The notes under the pieces: generated by a model
Database searches by the model: none
The model's input: the letters and a program-made list of their open reading frames with translations, nothing else
Told to the model about the DNA's origin: nothing
Position numbers and translations under genes: made by a program
From: Microbacterium trichothecenolyticum
Lineage (GTDB): Bacteria > Actinomycetota > Actinomycetes > Actinomycetales > Microbacteriaceae
DNA length: 64,000 nt
Assembly (NCBI RefSeq): GCF_000956465.1
Contig: NZ_JYJA01000040.1
Span: 186,001-250,000 of the forward strand
Reading direction: 5' to 3'
Shown here: piece by piece, positions 10,101 to 17,809 of the stretch
How positions within the stretch are numbered: the stretch's first letter is position 1
How the letters are laid out: the number at the start of each line of letters is the position of its first letter

Positions 10101-11512
10101 ACCCGGTCGATGACACCCCGCTCGCACAGGACGATGGCGCCGGCCGCCTTCACCGGGTCGAGGGTGTCCGGGCCGCACAGTTGAGGGTTCGCCGCGCCTT
10201 CGGAGGCGGCGCTCGCCGCCGCGATCACGCGCCCGGTGACCCCTTCCACGTCGGCGATGCTGCCGCCGGCGTAGGCCTGGCCGTCGCCGGTGCGAACGGT
10301 CGCTTCGTAGCTCGGGATCGTGCTGGCCGCGACAGTGGTGATCCACGGGGCGGCGTTGTCGACGGTGGACTCGGCCGGGCCGTCGTTGCCCGCCGATGCC
10401 GCGACGAAGATGCCGGCGGCTGCAGCACCGAAGAATGCCTGATCGGTCAGCGCCACGGTGCTCAGCGCCCCGCCGCCGCCGATGGAGTAGTTGATGACGT
10501 CCACGCCGTCGGCGACGGCCGCGTCGATGGCCGCGAGAAGATCGCCGGTCATGCATCCGTCGTCGTAGGCGGCGGGTCCGCTCCAGCACGCCTTGTACAC
10601 GGCGACCTTCGCCGCCGGTGCGACTCCCGAGATCTCGCCGAGGTCACGGCCGGCGACGGAGGCGGACACGCCGTTGTTGCCGGCGGCGGTGCTCGCCGTG
10701 TGCGAACCGTGCCCGTTGGCGTCGCGAGGTGACAACACCTCGCCGCGATCGCGCCCGATGTAGTCCGCGCCGTAACTGTCGACGAAGTAGCGCGCGCCGA
10801 TGAGCTTCGTCGAGCAGTCGCCCGCGTCGAAGGCCTCACCGGCCTGGCAGATTCCGCGGAACTGCGTCCCGTCCGCCTTGTCGAAGACGATGGTGTCACC
10901 ATCCATGTAGGGCGCGTCGCCGGACGCCGACGCGAGGGCCTCACCGGCGAACGAGGGGTTCTCCGGTGCGATACCGGAGTCGATGACACCGACCACCACG
11001 CCTTCGCCGGAGTTCTGGACGCCCCCGAGCGACGCCCACACCCCGTTGTCTCCGCTGAGCCCGATGTAGTCCGTGGATGGTGTCGCGGCCTGCAGGTGCA
11101 GGAGCTCGTCCTCGACGATCGACGCCACCCGCGGGTCCGCCGCGATCTCCGTCGCCTGCTCAGCGCTGAGCGCCGTGGCGAAGCCGTTCGTCGCGAGGGT
11201 GTACGAGGTCACGATCTCGGCTCCGGCATCGGCGGCGACGGCCTTCTGCTGCGAGACGAGGTGGTCGGCATACGCAGCCGCGGCCTTGGCGCGCGGGTTC
11301 AGGCTCTTGCCGTCTTCGGGCTGCGTCGCCCGGTAGGACGGGATCGTGCCACGATATGTCGCCACGGCCGCGCCCTTGAGCGTGACGATGTATCGACCGG
11401 CCTCGAACTCGTCCGTGGCAGCGGCTGCCGCGGGCGTCGTGGCGAGTGCGAGGCTGGACAGGAGTGCGGCGACTGCGGCGATCGCGGTCGCGCGACGAGC
11501 TGAGAAGGTCAC
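7151..11512 (-). CDS. Large secreted subtilisin-like serine protease with LAATG wall-sorting signal
   Basis: A 1,453-aa S8 family peptidase. The GTG at 11512 is preceded by CGAGGAC (spacing about 6) and opens directly into a signal peptide (AIAAVAALLSSLALATTPAAAAA). In order: an I9-type propeptide (about 38-140); the catalytic domain with VIDSG Asp178, DANGHGSH His268, oxyanion Asn376 in AGNDG and LSGTSMASPH Ser593; an inserted PA domain (about 430-530); then several hundred residues of Ig/Fn3-like beta domains. The tail has LAATG (about 1419), a hydrophobic segment and RRRRRA. LAxTG is the class E sortase motif of actinobacteria, so the enzyme is probably wall-anchored; no sortase gene is in the window. 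A regulator gene lies immediately upstream. Confidence 0.93.
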   Translation of the reverse strand: MTFSARRATAIAAVAALLSSLALATTPAAAAATDEFEAGRYIVTLKGAAVATYRGTIPSYRATQPEDGKSLNPRAKAAAAYADHLVSQQKAVAADAGAEIVTSYTLATNGFATALSAEQATEIAADPRVASIVEDELLHLQAATPSTDYIGLSGDNGVWASLGGVQNSGEGVVVGVIDSGIAPENPSFAGEALASASGDAPYMDGDTIVFDKADGTQFRGICQAGEAFDAGDCSTKLIGARYFVDSYGADYIGRDRGEVLSPRDANGHGSHTASTAAGNNGVSASVAGRDLGEISGVAPAAKVAVYKACWSGPAAYDDGCMTGDLLAAIDAAVADGVDVINYSIGGGGALSTVALTDQAFFGAAAAGIFVAASAGNDGPAESTVDNAAPWITTVAASTIPSYEATVRTGDGQAYAGGSIADVEGVTGRVIAAASAASEGAANPQLCGPDTLDPVKAAGAIVLCERGVIDRVAKSAEVARAGGIAMILVNPTANSIDLDIHAVPTIHVDADVYTALSAYAKVEGATATFEDGNTTGRPSPVAPQLAGFSSRGPVLADGGDILKPDITAPGVAILADGRNSEGGAPTFELLSGTSMASPHIAGLAALYLGAHPHAAPSEIKSALMTTASDTLNADGSAYTDPFGQGAGQVRPARFLDPGLLFLNGVADWNGYVQGIGAADLGVEPIDPSDLNLASVAVGSLAGVQTVTRTVTATRAGSYIANDVSIPGVEVSVSPNRIDFAGAGEEKTFTITFRRTSAPLDAFATGTLRWSGSDGDTVVIPLAVRPSIIAVPRTVTGEGESGTVEIPVAAGETMDVDVTVAGLVQGRVVRGTGTAGSAADRHVVVVPDGTTTARFELAGEVAASDLDLALYKVDEFGGLLYLDQATSPGPEEDIVRRDLEPGQYVLDVSFLSGDGDLDYELTTYLLGGDPDVGEPKIDPAKLNLQLGETSPAKVTWNGLAQGFRYYGRVLFGSTGASTDVYVRTSGEPAAAPGEPALSVSPGYVRPGRTFTVATTGLPANAAYEITLDDATVVRGLTADDGSAARRLTMPEDAAEGTHTVTVSAGRITLAGSLVASHVIVHDVFENVEYLQDGGASVSAEVMFGGAGTVHTTMTSTGGTEAMREDLEVYSDPMFDADSARTSAVPLTPGAYVVRAWIDGVDGPALLRERAFTVEETAPSALSLTQNPDDENSVDLVYDNSVGAVTQATIRSKTCAGPVVFGSVWIDKPRVTATFDLTGITGVDVLVDGQLAGSYANPGNARCASETHVSHDFWVVAAAPPADEAERAAAGIELTVSNRYPAYSSGFDLSAGYGADIYGPRFHSEQVGHDRVTEPGPVVSRTFPADEGTPFWVRAKYEVLTPDIHLSAHRVVYASALTPADLQPVVDPVDPGTEQPTPGTDEPGAGTPSAGAPAGQTGAGGLAATGGTIATTAVIVAVIALTLGTALVMARRRRRA

Positions 11513-11626
11513 AGAACGTCCTCGGGGATGCGTGTCGACCCCGTGTGGGCCGAGCTGGACCTCATTCTGCGAGGCTGAGCGCAGCCGGCGCTGGCCGGAT
11601 CCGGTCAATGACCGCGAGCGGCCAGA

Positions 11627-11650
11627 TGGTGAAACACGGGTGTTACACCA
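11627..11650. promoter_or_regulatory. 24-bp palindrome between the regulator and subtilase genes (candidate operator)
   Basis: An inverted repeat with outer arms TGGTG/CACCA and inner arms AACAC/GTGTT; 10 of 12 positions pair symmetrically. It begins 3 nt past the stop of the upstream regulator gene and about 115 nt before the subtilase GTG. It could be an operator for that regulator or a weak hairpin without a T tail. I favour the operator because the arms are AT-containing and symmetric in a GC-rich background. Confidence 0.5.
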
Positions 11651-11653
11651 AGG

Positions 11654-12679
11654 TCAGATCCATCCCCGGCGGTTCGCCTCGACGCCGGCTTGGAAGCGGT
11701 TGCTCGCACCCAGCGCAGCCATCAGCTCCTGGCTGCGGCGCCGGAGCGTGCGCGGAGAGATTCCGAGCTGTCGCGCGATGGCGTCGTCCTTCATGCCGAC
11801 CGCCATGAAGGTGACGATGGAGACGTCTTCGGCGGAGGGCGCGTCGGCCGGTGGGGACGGGTAGCGCCGACTCGTCTGGGGCAGGCCTCTGAGCGGTGCG
11901 GCGACGGCGAGCGGAACGGCTCGCGTCCACTCGTGTTCGAAAAGGCTGCGCAGTGCGGCGACCAGGGGCGGTGCGGAGGTGACGAGCGCGCTGATCCCTC
12001 CGGGATCCAGACTGAGGGAGGCCAGCGCGATGCTTGCGTCTACGACCACGAGTTTGAGCGGGAGATCATCGGTGATCCGGGACTGCTCGCCCTGGGCCGC
12101 GAGCTCGCCCACTTCTTCCCAGGTGGCGCCCTCATCGAAGCTCGACACCGTGTAGATGGCGCGCCACTCCACTCCTCGCGCGAGTACCGCCGACTCGAAC
12201 GGATCGAACGAGGCTGCAACGTACGGCGGCCGATCGAACGCGAGGAACTCGAACTTCGCCTGATGCTGCAGCCGGGCGTACCAGCCCGCAACGGCGTCCG
12301 GGTCCGTGACGAAGTGACTCTGGGGCTCGTCCGAGGTCGACTCCGAGGCCGCGTCGAAGTGCTCGGCGAGCATCGGGATGGTCTCGCGCAGCCGTTGTCC
12401 GCGTTCGGTCAGGTGCTCGGCGAGGGCACGGATGGCGAAGCGCGGATCCACGGCGGAGTAGGCCGGGTCAGCGGACTCGAGGCGGGTGACCAGCCCCGCG
12501 GTGCGCAGCTCTTCCAGACGGGCCAGCACCGTCGCCTCGTCGGCCTGCGTGCGAGCTGCGATAGCGGCAGCCGGTGCGCGACCTTCCAGCAGCACCGCGA
12601 GATAGATGCTCTCGCCCAACGAATCCACTCCGGGCAGGTCGAGCGGACTGCCGTTGGCTGCCGGCCACTGGTCGCTCAT
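11654..12679 (-). CDS. TrmB/LuxR-type HTH transcriptional regulator
   Basis: A 341-aa regulator of a class often found beside S8 proteases in actinobacteria. The N-terminus (about 15-75) reads as a winged-helix domain of TrmB type (YLAVLLEGRAPAAAIAARTQADEATVLARLEELRTAGLV). A middle sensor-like region (about 120-260) resembles the phospholipase-D-like part of these proteins. The C-terminus has a LuxR-type HTH (SIVTFMAVGMKDDAIARQLG then ISPRTLRRRSQELMAALG). It probably controls the downstream subtilase. The ATG at 12679 is preceded only by TAGGCT and a 6-nt spacer, so a leaderless transcript is likely. Confidence 0.8.
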   Translation of the reverse strand: MSDQWPAANGSPLDLPGVDSLGESIYLAVLLEGRAPAAAIAARTQADEATVLARLEELRTAGLVTRLESADPAYSAVDPRFAIRALAEHLTERGQRLRETIPMLAEHFDAASESTSDEPQSHFVTDPDAVAGWYARLQHQAKFEFLAFDRPPYVAASFDPFESAVLARGVEWRAIYTVSSFDEGATWEEVGELAAQGEQSRITDDLPLKLVVVDASIALASLSLDPGGISALVTSAPPLVAALRSLFEHEWTRAVPLAVAAPLRGLPQTSRRYPSPPADAPSAEDVSIVTFMAVGMKDDAIARQLGISPRTLRRRSQELMAALGASNRFQAGVEANRRGWI

Positions 12680-12685
12680 GCCCTG

Positions 12686-12691
12686 AGCCTA
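12686..12691 (-). promoter_or_regulatory. -10 element (TAGGCT) of a probable leaderless promoter
   Basis: TAGGCT on the minus strand ends 6 nt before the ATG at 12679, which places the transcription start at or next to the start codon. No Shine-Dalgarno sequence is visible. No clear -35 element is seen. Confidence 0.5.
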
Positions 12692-12752
12692 GATGGGCAG
12701 CGAAGCGGGATCCCGACCCGCTGCGTGTGCGACCACGGCACGCCGGGCGCGC

Positions 12753-13253
12753 TCACGCGCCGTCGAGCGCGGGCGGCAGTGCGAACACGATCTCTTCGAT
12801 CTCGCGTCCCACGCCCGGGGCGAAGTCGACGTTGCGCGACACCTCGGTGAAGCCGACCTTGGTGAGGACGGCGATGGAGGCGGCGTTGTGCGCGGCCACG
12901 CGGGCGAACAGCGGCCGAATGGGCTCGCGCGAGATCAGGTGGCGCAGCGCCGCGGTCGCGACGCCCCGCCCCCAGGCGTGGCGGGCGATCCAATAGGTGA
13001 CCTCGCGGTCGCCGTCGACGGTGAAGGATGCCGCGGTCCCGGCGAATCCGCCGTTCTCGGTGACCACGAAGGAGAGGACGTCGGCCGTTGCGCGCTGCCG
13101 TTCGATCCACGCGTCGAACGCCGCGCGGTCGTCGGGGTCCTCCGCGGTGAACGCGGCCATCGTGATCGCCTCACGGTCGCGCATCATCTCGAAGACGGCG
13201 TCGAGGTCGTCGTCGTCCAGGGGTCGCAGATCGATGTGGTTCACGAGCTTCAC
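12753..13253 (-). CDS. GNAT-family N-acetyltransferase (RimJ/RimL type)
   Basis: A 166-aa acetyl-CoA-dependent acetyltransferase; its substrate is unknown. The sequence begins VKLVNHIDLRPLDDDDLDAVFEMM, typical of the family's first strand and helix. The acetyl-CoA binding motif ARHAWGRGVATAALRHLI lies at about residues 92-109, and the C-terminal AAHNAASIAVLTKVGF completes the fold. I chose the GTG at 13253; a second GTG at 13274 is possible and neither has a strong ribosome binding site. It follows the GntR gene by 37 nt and may be co-transcribed. Confidence 0.82.
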   Translation of the reverse strand: MKLVNHIDLRPLDDDDLDAVFEMMRDREAITMAAFTAEDPDDRAAFDAWIERQRATADVLSFVVTENGGFAGTAASFTVDGDREVTYWIARHAWGRGVATAALRHLISREPIRPLFARVAAHNAASIAVLTKVGFTEVSRNVDFAPGVGREIEEIVFALPPALDGA

Positions 13254-13290
13254 GGTAGCCGCGGCATCCGTCACCGAGAAGGGCGGGAAG

Positions 13291-13923
13291 TCAGCTGAGG
13301 CCGTGAATGGTGCGCAGCAGCGATTCGGCCCGATCGGCGTCACGGGAGACGAACGCCTCGCGGAACTCCTCGTAGGCCGCGGTGCGGCCGATGGGGCATT
13401 CGATGAACGGTCGCCAGCCCACCATGTCGCGCCGGATCGCGAACTCGTACTCGCGCACGAACTGCAGGAGCGCGAAGTTGCCGCTCGCATGTGTGACGAC
13501 GGAGAAGAACGCGTGGCTGGCCATCGCGAGGGTGTCCGGGTCGTTGGCGCGGGAGGCGGCGATGACATCGTCCAGGCGCTCCAGTGCGAGGTCGAGGGCG
13601 TCGGCGTCCGCGCGTGCCGAGGCCATGCGCACCGCCAGGCCCATGTTGAACGCGACGAGCTCCACGGTGTCGCTCTGCTGGTGGGGGTGCGACACTCGCG
13701 TGTAACGATGTGGCGACACCTCGACCAGGCCGGCCCGCTCCAGTCGCTGCAGTGCTTCGCGCACCGGCGTGCGCGAGACTCCCAGCCATTCCGCCAGCTC
13801 CTGGTCGCGCAGGCGCTCGCCGGGGGCCAGCCGTCCGTCGAGGATCGCCTCACCCAGGCGCGCGTACACCTCGTCTCCGAGGACGGCGCGGCTCGGCTCG
13901 AGCGGGACGAAGGGGGCACTCAT
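13291..13923 (-). CDS. GntR-family regulator, FCD subfamily
   Basis: A 210-aa repressor-type regulator. The winged HTH (about 12-75) reads VYARLGEAILDGRLAPGERLRDQELAEWLGVSRTPVREALQRLERAGLV when taken in pieces, the standard GntR pattern. The C-terminal FCD helical domain (about 85-205) binds small acids or sugars in relatives. I chose the ATG at 13923; a GTG at 13932 is in frame. A TACACT -10-like hexamer lies 10 nt before this ATG, so the leader would be only a few bases. No metabolic operon is adjacent, so the ligand cannot be inferred. Confidence 0.85.
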   Translation of the reverse strand: MSAPFVPLEPSRAVLGDEVYARLGEAILDGRLAPGERLRDQELAEWLGVSRTPVREALQRLERAGLVEVSPHRYTRVSHPHQQSDTVELVAFNMGLAVRMASARADADALDLALERLDDVIAASRANDPDTLAMASHAFFSVVTHASGNFALLQFVREYEFAIRRDMVGWRPFIECPIGRTAAYEEFREAFVSRDADRAESLLRTIHGLS

Positions 13924-14298
13924 GAGTGGCACCAGTGTACGCCGGAGGATTCACGTGCATAGACCCGCTTGAGCGGGCCTTGAGGGGGACCGCGAGAGGG
14001 CCGCGAGACCCCATCCGAAGATGCGGAAACACTGAGGAAACCGGCCTCGCTCTCGCACTGATATATCGGTACGATGTTCCCTGTCCACGTTACGACGTGG
14101 CCTATCCGGGGGGATCCGTCGACGCCCGGGCTTTCGAGCCAAGCTCAGCCCGGGCGGACGATGGTCCGTGTCCCGCGAACGAATGCTGTGCAACATTTGT
14201 GTCACCTTCGCAACTGGGTCTCGCCGCGCGCCCGCCTGTTCACTACGTTGGATTGCAATCGCCGCAATCGCGACGAGATCAACGAAGAACGGCAAGTA
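13924..14298 (+). other. 375-nt non-coding interval: leader of the cold-shock gene with a 10-bp hairpin
   Basis: No gene is visible. It holds a possible -10 TACGAT at 14070-14075, a small palindrome CCACGT tacg ACGTGG at 14085-14100, and a perfect 10-bp stem CGCCCGGGCT (14123-14132) with 14147-14156 around a 14-nt loop. Cold-shock mRNAs of the CspA type usually carry long structured 5' leaders, and a start near 14082 would give a leader of about 215 nt. Confidence 0.5.
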
Positions 14299-14505
14299 AT
14301 GAGCACGCAGGGCACCGTCAAGTGGTTCAACTCGGAAAAGGGATTCGGCTTCATCGCTCCCGATGAGGGTGGCGCAGACGTCTTCGCGCACTACAGCGCA
14401 ATCGAGTCGAGCGGGTACCGCTCCCTCGAGGAGAACCAGCGCGTCGAGTTCGAGATCGCGCAGGGACCCAAGGGCCTCCAGGCCGAGAACATCCGCCCGC
14501 TCTGA
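14299..14505 (+). CDS. Cold-shock domain protein (CspA family)
   Basis: A 68-aa single-stranded nucleic-acid-binding protein acting as an RNA chaperone. The cold-shock fold is complete: TVKWFNSEKGFGFI with RNP1 KGFGFI (about 14-19), RNP2 VFAHYSAI (about 28-35), and FEIAQGPKGLQAENIRPL at the end. The ATG at 14299 follows GAAGAACGGCAAGTA, a weak GA-rich ribosome binding site. A long structured leader precedes it and a hairpin follows. Confidence 0.96.
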   Translation: MSTQGTVKWFNSEKGFGFIAPDEGGADVFAHYSAIESSGYRSLEENQRVEFEIAQGPKGLQAENIRPL

Positions 14506-14532
14506 GCGGAGGATCGATCGCTTCACGCGGTC

Positions 14533-14569
14533 GAAGCCGCGGTATCCCATGGGTGGGTGCCGCGGCTTC
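14533..14569 (+). terminator. Hairpin after the cold-shock gene
   Basis: A perfect 10-bp stem GAAGCCGCGG/CCGCGGCTTC separated by 17 nt, 27 nt past the stop codon. There is no T run after it, as is common for actinobacterial terminators. Confidence 0.6.
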
Positions 14570-14634
14570 GTCGCGCGCGAGCGCCGTTCCAGCGCGCTCG
14601 CTCGCTGATCTTCTCCTCCTCGTAACCTGTGCGA

Positions 14635-14656
14635 CTCACGGCGGAAGTACCGTGAG
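14635..14656. promoter_or_regulatory. Inverted repeat CTCACGG-N8-CCGTGAG upstream of the polysaccharide locus
   Basis: Perfect 7-bp arms at 14635-14641 and 14650-14656, about 90 nt before the first gene of the polysaccharide cluster. It could be an operator or the base of a leader hairpin. Confidence 0.35.
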
Positions 14657-14711
14657 CAGAAGGCGCTGAGCCGGCGAACGGAGTCGGTTTTCGCCGCCGG
14701 CCGACGGCGTC

Positions 14712-14726
14712 CGTCACCTTGTGACG
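14712..14726. promoter_or_regulatory. Palindrome CGTCAC-CTT-GTGACG just upstream of the polysaccharide locus
   Basis: Perfect 6-bp arms with a 3-nt spacer, ending 20 nt before the ATG at 14747. Size and position fit a regulator binding site over the promoter or early leader. No adjacent regulator gene identifies the protein. Confidence 0.4.
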
Positions 14727-14746
14727 AGGATTGGACGAGTAGCGGC

Positions 14747-15988
14747 ATGGCACAACCCTCCCGTCGAGCAGTGGTCTCCCTGCTGCTGGCTGCACCCGCA
14801 GCCGCCCTCCTCGGGTGCACGGCGACCGCCGCGGATGCGAACGCCACCGTGCGGGCCGCGACATCCACGCCGACGGGGGCGACAGCTTCTCTGGGCTCCC
14901 CCGCGGGCCTCCCACAAGGCCCCCTCGCCAACGCAGGCTTCGGGCCCAACGGCTCCCACTGGCCGTCCCGCACGCCGAGACCGTCCGATCGGTTCGACCT
15001 CGTCGTCGAGGCGGAGTGCAACTGGGGGGCGATCGGCAAGGCCATCGCGTATGTCACCGAGCGCACGACCGAGGGAAAGGGCGCGGTCCTCGTCAAGCCC
15101 GGCACGCTTCCGGGTAACGGCGCGGGCTCCTCCAGCACGCCGGTGCTGCAGCTCGTCGGCCAAGCCGATCGCTCGTACCGCGTGCTCGTCGCGCCTCGCG
15201 ACGGGAGCGGCTCGGTCACCCACACGGGCTCGTTGCGCATCGACCGCGTCAAGGGCGTCTCGTTCGTCGGCTTCTGGCCGTTCCCGAACAGCGTCGTGCT
15301 CACGTCGGTGGAGGACGTCGCGTGGGCGTGGTCGAAGGGGCAGGCCTTCAACGTGACCGCGGGCAAGGGCGGCCCTGCCCGACGGATCGAGCTGGTGGAA
15401 TGCGTCACCCCGGAGCTGAAGATCACCGAGAGCGACGCGTGGGCGTTCCGCACCGCGGGATCCGCTCTCGAGGACGTCGCGGTCGTGGGATGCTACGTCG
15501 CACCGTCGTACAAGCCCGCAGGTTCCGCCGCCCACTGCGACACTCTCCAACTGTCGGGTGACAAGCCGCAGACGACGGTTACCGTCAGGGACAGCGTGAT
15601 CTTCGCGTCGACGAACGCCGCCTTCATCCCCTCGGCGATCGCCGCCGGCGTCATGTTCGACCACTCCCTGGTCGTCGGCGGGGATCGGATGCTGCAACGC
15701 TTCCCGGTCCCTCCCGAGGCGAACGCGTTCACCTCGGGGTTCCCGTCCGCGGTGAACGGCTCGGGGACGGTCGGGATTCTCTCCGCCCGCAACTCGACGT
15801 TCATCGGCCCGGTGCGGGGCGAGTGGGCGACGGTCGAGTCGACGACGGTATCGGGTTCGAACCTGGCGCGGTCCGCCACGGGCGGCTTCACCAGTGACCC
15901 GTCGCTGTCGTCGATCGACGCCACCTGGCTGGAGAAGGTCACGCCGGTGCCCACCGACGAACGGCTGCGCGCGGTATGGGCGCTGTGA
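14747..15988 (+). CDS. Secreted lipoprotein, possible beta-helix protein, at the head of the polysaccharide locus
   Basis: 413 aa. The N-terminus PSRRAVVSLLLAAPAAALLGC has a twin-arginine pair, a hydrophobic core and a lipobox (LLGC, Cys about 24), so it is probably a Tat-exported lipoprotein. After an Ala/Thr-rich linker the body has repeated short strands with turns (LRIDRVKGVSFVGF, VVLTSVEDVAWAW, RIELVECVTPELKI, TVTVRDSVIFAS), suggestive of a right-handed parallel beta-helix as in pectate-lyase-fold proteins. That would suit a polysaccharide-binding or lyase role, but no catalytic residues can be assigned. The next gene starts 41 nt downstream. Confidence 0.6.
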   Translation: MAQPSRRAVVSLLLAAPAAALLGCTATAADANATVRAATSTPTGATASLGSPAGLPQGPLANAGFGPNGSHWPSRTPRPSDRFDLVVEAECNWGAIGKAIAYVTERTTEGKGAVLVKPGTLPGNGAGSSSTPVLQLVGQADRSYRVLVAPRDGSGSVTHTGSLRIDRVKGVSFVGFWPFPNSVVLTSVEDVAWAWSKGQAFNVTAGKGGPARRIELVECVTPELKITESDAWAFRTAGSALEDVAVVGCYVAPSYKPAGSAAHCDTLQLSGDKPQTTVTVRDSVIFASTNAAFIPSAIAAGVMFDHSLVVGGDRMLQRFPVPPEANAFTSGFPSAVNGSGTVGILSARNSTFIGPVRGEWATVESTTVSGSNLARSATGGFTSDPSLSSIDATWLEKVTPVPTDERLRAVWAL

Positions 15989-16028
15989 GCCGTCGGTCGG
16001 TCGGCGAGAGCAAGGGGTCCGTGACGCG

Positions 16029-17252
16029 ATGAGAGCACCTGCGTGGATCCAGGCGCCTCTGCGCCGGCCGGCGGCCGCACGCATGGTGGACCGTATCTTC
16101 CTGAACATCGCGCCCGATACGCACGCCCGCGACCATGTGCTCATCGCGCCGCCCGGCCGAGGCAACATCGGAGACCAGGCGCTCGTCGAGGCGTTCGTCG
16201 AGGCGGTCGCCGGGCACGTGCATGTCGTGGTCCGCAGCGACGCCGACGTCCTCGTCCCCGAGCACCTCGAGGACCGCATGACGACGGTGCCGCTTCCCGC
16301 ACTCGTCTACGGGACGGCGATCGGTCGCGCACGCGACCTGCGCACGCTCGCGACGCTCCTGGCAGGGGCGCGGTCCTTCAGCGTGATCGGCGCGGACGTC
16401 ATGGACGGCGCGTACGTCGAGCGCGCCTCCGTGAGCCGGTCGCTGCTCGCGCGCCGGGCGGCCGAGCTCGGCTACGACTCCCGGATCGTCGGCTTCAGCT
16501 GGAACAAAGCGCCCAGCTCCGGTGCGAAGGCGGCGCTGCGCGCCGCGTCGGACGCCGGCGTCGCCCTCTACCTGCGCGACCCGTACTCCGCCGACCGTGC
16601 ACGCGTCGACGGCCTCCGCGTGCGCGACGCGGCGGACATCGTCTTCACGGCCGGCACGCGCGACGACGATGCGGTCGCCCGCTGGATCCCCGACCTCGAA
16701 CCCGACGGTCGCTTGGCGCTCGTGAACGCGTCCGGACTCGTCGGCGCCGCCGTCGACGCCTACACCGAGACGGTCGCGCTGCTGCGCGGCCACGGCTACC
16801 GGGTGGCGATCATCCCCCATGTGTCGCGTCACGGGGCCGATGACCTGCCCTTGTGCCGCACGATCGCGGAGCGGTTCGAGGGCGACGACGGGGTCACCTT
16901 GATCCCCAGGCTGCTCAGCCCCGGCGAGGTCAGGGGTCTCGGCGCGAGGGCCGACATCGCCGTCACCGGCCGCATGCACCTCGCGGTGATGTCTCTGATG
17001 GCCGGGACGCCGGCGGTGACGGTCGCGACGCAGGGAAAGGTCGAGGGCCTCATGAGTCTCTTCGGGACGCCGCAGCTCTGCGTCGAGCCGGGCGACGGGT
17101 TCGAGCGGCGCCTGCGCGGCGCGGTGGTCGCGACCCTGTCGGACCTCCCTCGGATGCGCGCCGCGATCGGGGCCCGCGTCGCAGACGTGGTCGGGCTCGC
17201 CTGGGCGAACGTGGCGGGACTTCGCGCCGAGGTGAAGGAGGGGGTGCGATGA
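16029..17252 (+). CDS. Polysaccharide pyruvyl transferase family protein
   Basis: A 407-aa enzyme that would add a pyruvate ketal from phosphoenolpyruvate to a sugar of the polysaccharide or its lipid-linked repeat. The nucleotide-fold N-terminus has LIAPPGRGNIGDQALVEAF (about 38-56), the family hallmark. Later motifs are FSVIGADVMDG, a central LVNASGLVG, and GRMHLAVMSLMAGTPAV near the C-terminus. The ATG at 16029 follows GACGCG, a poor ribosome binding site. It overlaps the next gene by ATGA, so co-translation with the acetyltransferase is likely. Confidence 0.85.
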   Translation: MRAPAWIQAPLRRPAAARMVDRIFLNIAPDTHARDHVLIAPPGRGNIGDQALVEAFVEAVAGHVHVVVRSDADVLVPEHLEDRMTTVPLPALVYGTAIGRARDLRTLATLLAGARSFSVIGADVMDGAYVERASVSRSLLARRAAELGYDSRIVGFSWNKAPSSGAKAALRAASDAGVALYLRDPYSADRARVDGLRVRDAADIVFTAGTRDDDAVARWIPDLEPDGRLALVNASGLVGAAVDAYTETVALLRGHGYRVAIIPHVSRHGADDLPLCRTIAERFEGDDGVTLIPRLLSPGEVRGLGARADIAVTGRMHLAVMSLMAGTPAVTVATQGKVEGLMSLFGTPQLCVEPGDGFERRLRGAVVATLSDLPRMRAAIGARVADVVGLAWANVAGLRAEVKEGVR

Positions 17253-17809
17253 ACGGCATGACGGCGGTGCAGAACGCGATGCGGCTGAGGGATGCCCTGT
17301 ATACGTCCGTCGTCCGCGGCGGATTCGCCTCCTTCGGCGCGGGGAGCCGCATCATGCTGCCGTTCCGGGCAGGTAATCCGCAGATGGTCAGTGTGGGCTC
17401 CCACGTGCTGATCGGGCCGTCGTCGTGGTTCATGGTGCCCAGGCTGGACGGACCCGGGCCGGTGATCCACCTCCACGATCGCGTGCGGATGAATCAGACC
17501 TCGATCACCGCTGTGCGGGAGGTGGTGATCGAAGAGGCCGTGGAGCTCGCGCGGGGCGTCTACATCTCCGACCACATGCACGGCTTCGACGATCCGCACA
17601 CTCCGATCCGAGACCAGCCCCTCGTCCGCGTCGCTCCCGTGAGAGTCGAGCGGGGGGCCTGGCTCGGCCAGAACGTGGTCGTCATGCCCGGTGTCACGAT
17701 CGGCGCGGGAGCGGTGGTCGGGGCCAACAGCGTCGTCACCCGTGACATCCCGGCGCGCACCGTCGCCGTCGGCGCCCCGGCGCGGGTGATCCGGGAGCTC
17801 GTGCCGTGA
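17249..17809 (+). CDS. Hexapeptide-repeat O-acetyltransferase (WbbJ/CysE type)
   Basis: A 186-aa left-handed beta-helix acetyltransferase. Hexapeptide repeats run from about residue 45 to 175, including VSVGSHVLIGPSSWF, VVIEEAVELARGVYISDHMHGF and WLGQNVVVMPGVTIGAGAVVGANSVVTRDIPARTVAVG when read in segments. His in DHMHGF is the likely catalytic base by analogy with maltose/galactoside acetyltransferases. It probably acetylates a sugar of the repeat unit. Both ends overlap neighbours (ATGA upstream, GTGA downstream). Confidence 0.88.
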   Translation: MNGMTAVQNAMRLRDALYTSVVRGGFASFGAGSRIMLPFRAGNPQMVSVGSHVLIGPSSWFMVPRLDGPGPVIHLHDRVRMNQTSITAVREVVIEEAVELARGVYISDHMHGFDDPHTPIRDQPLVRVAPVRVERGAWLGQNVVVMPGVTIGAGAVVGANSVVTRDIPARTVAVGAPARVIRELVP

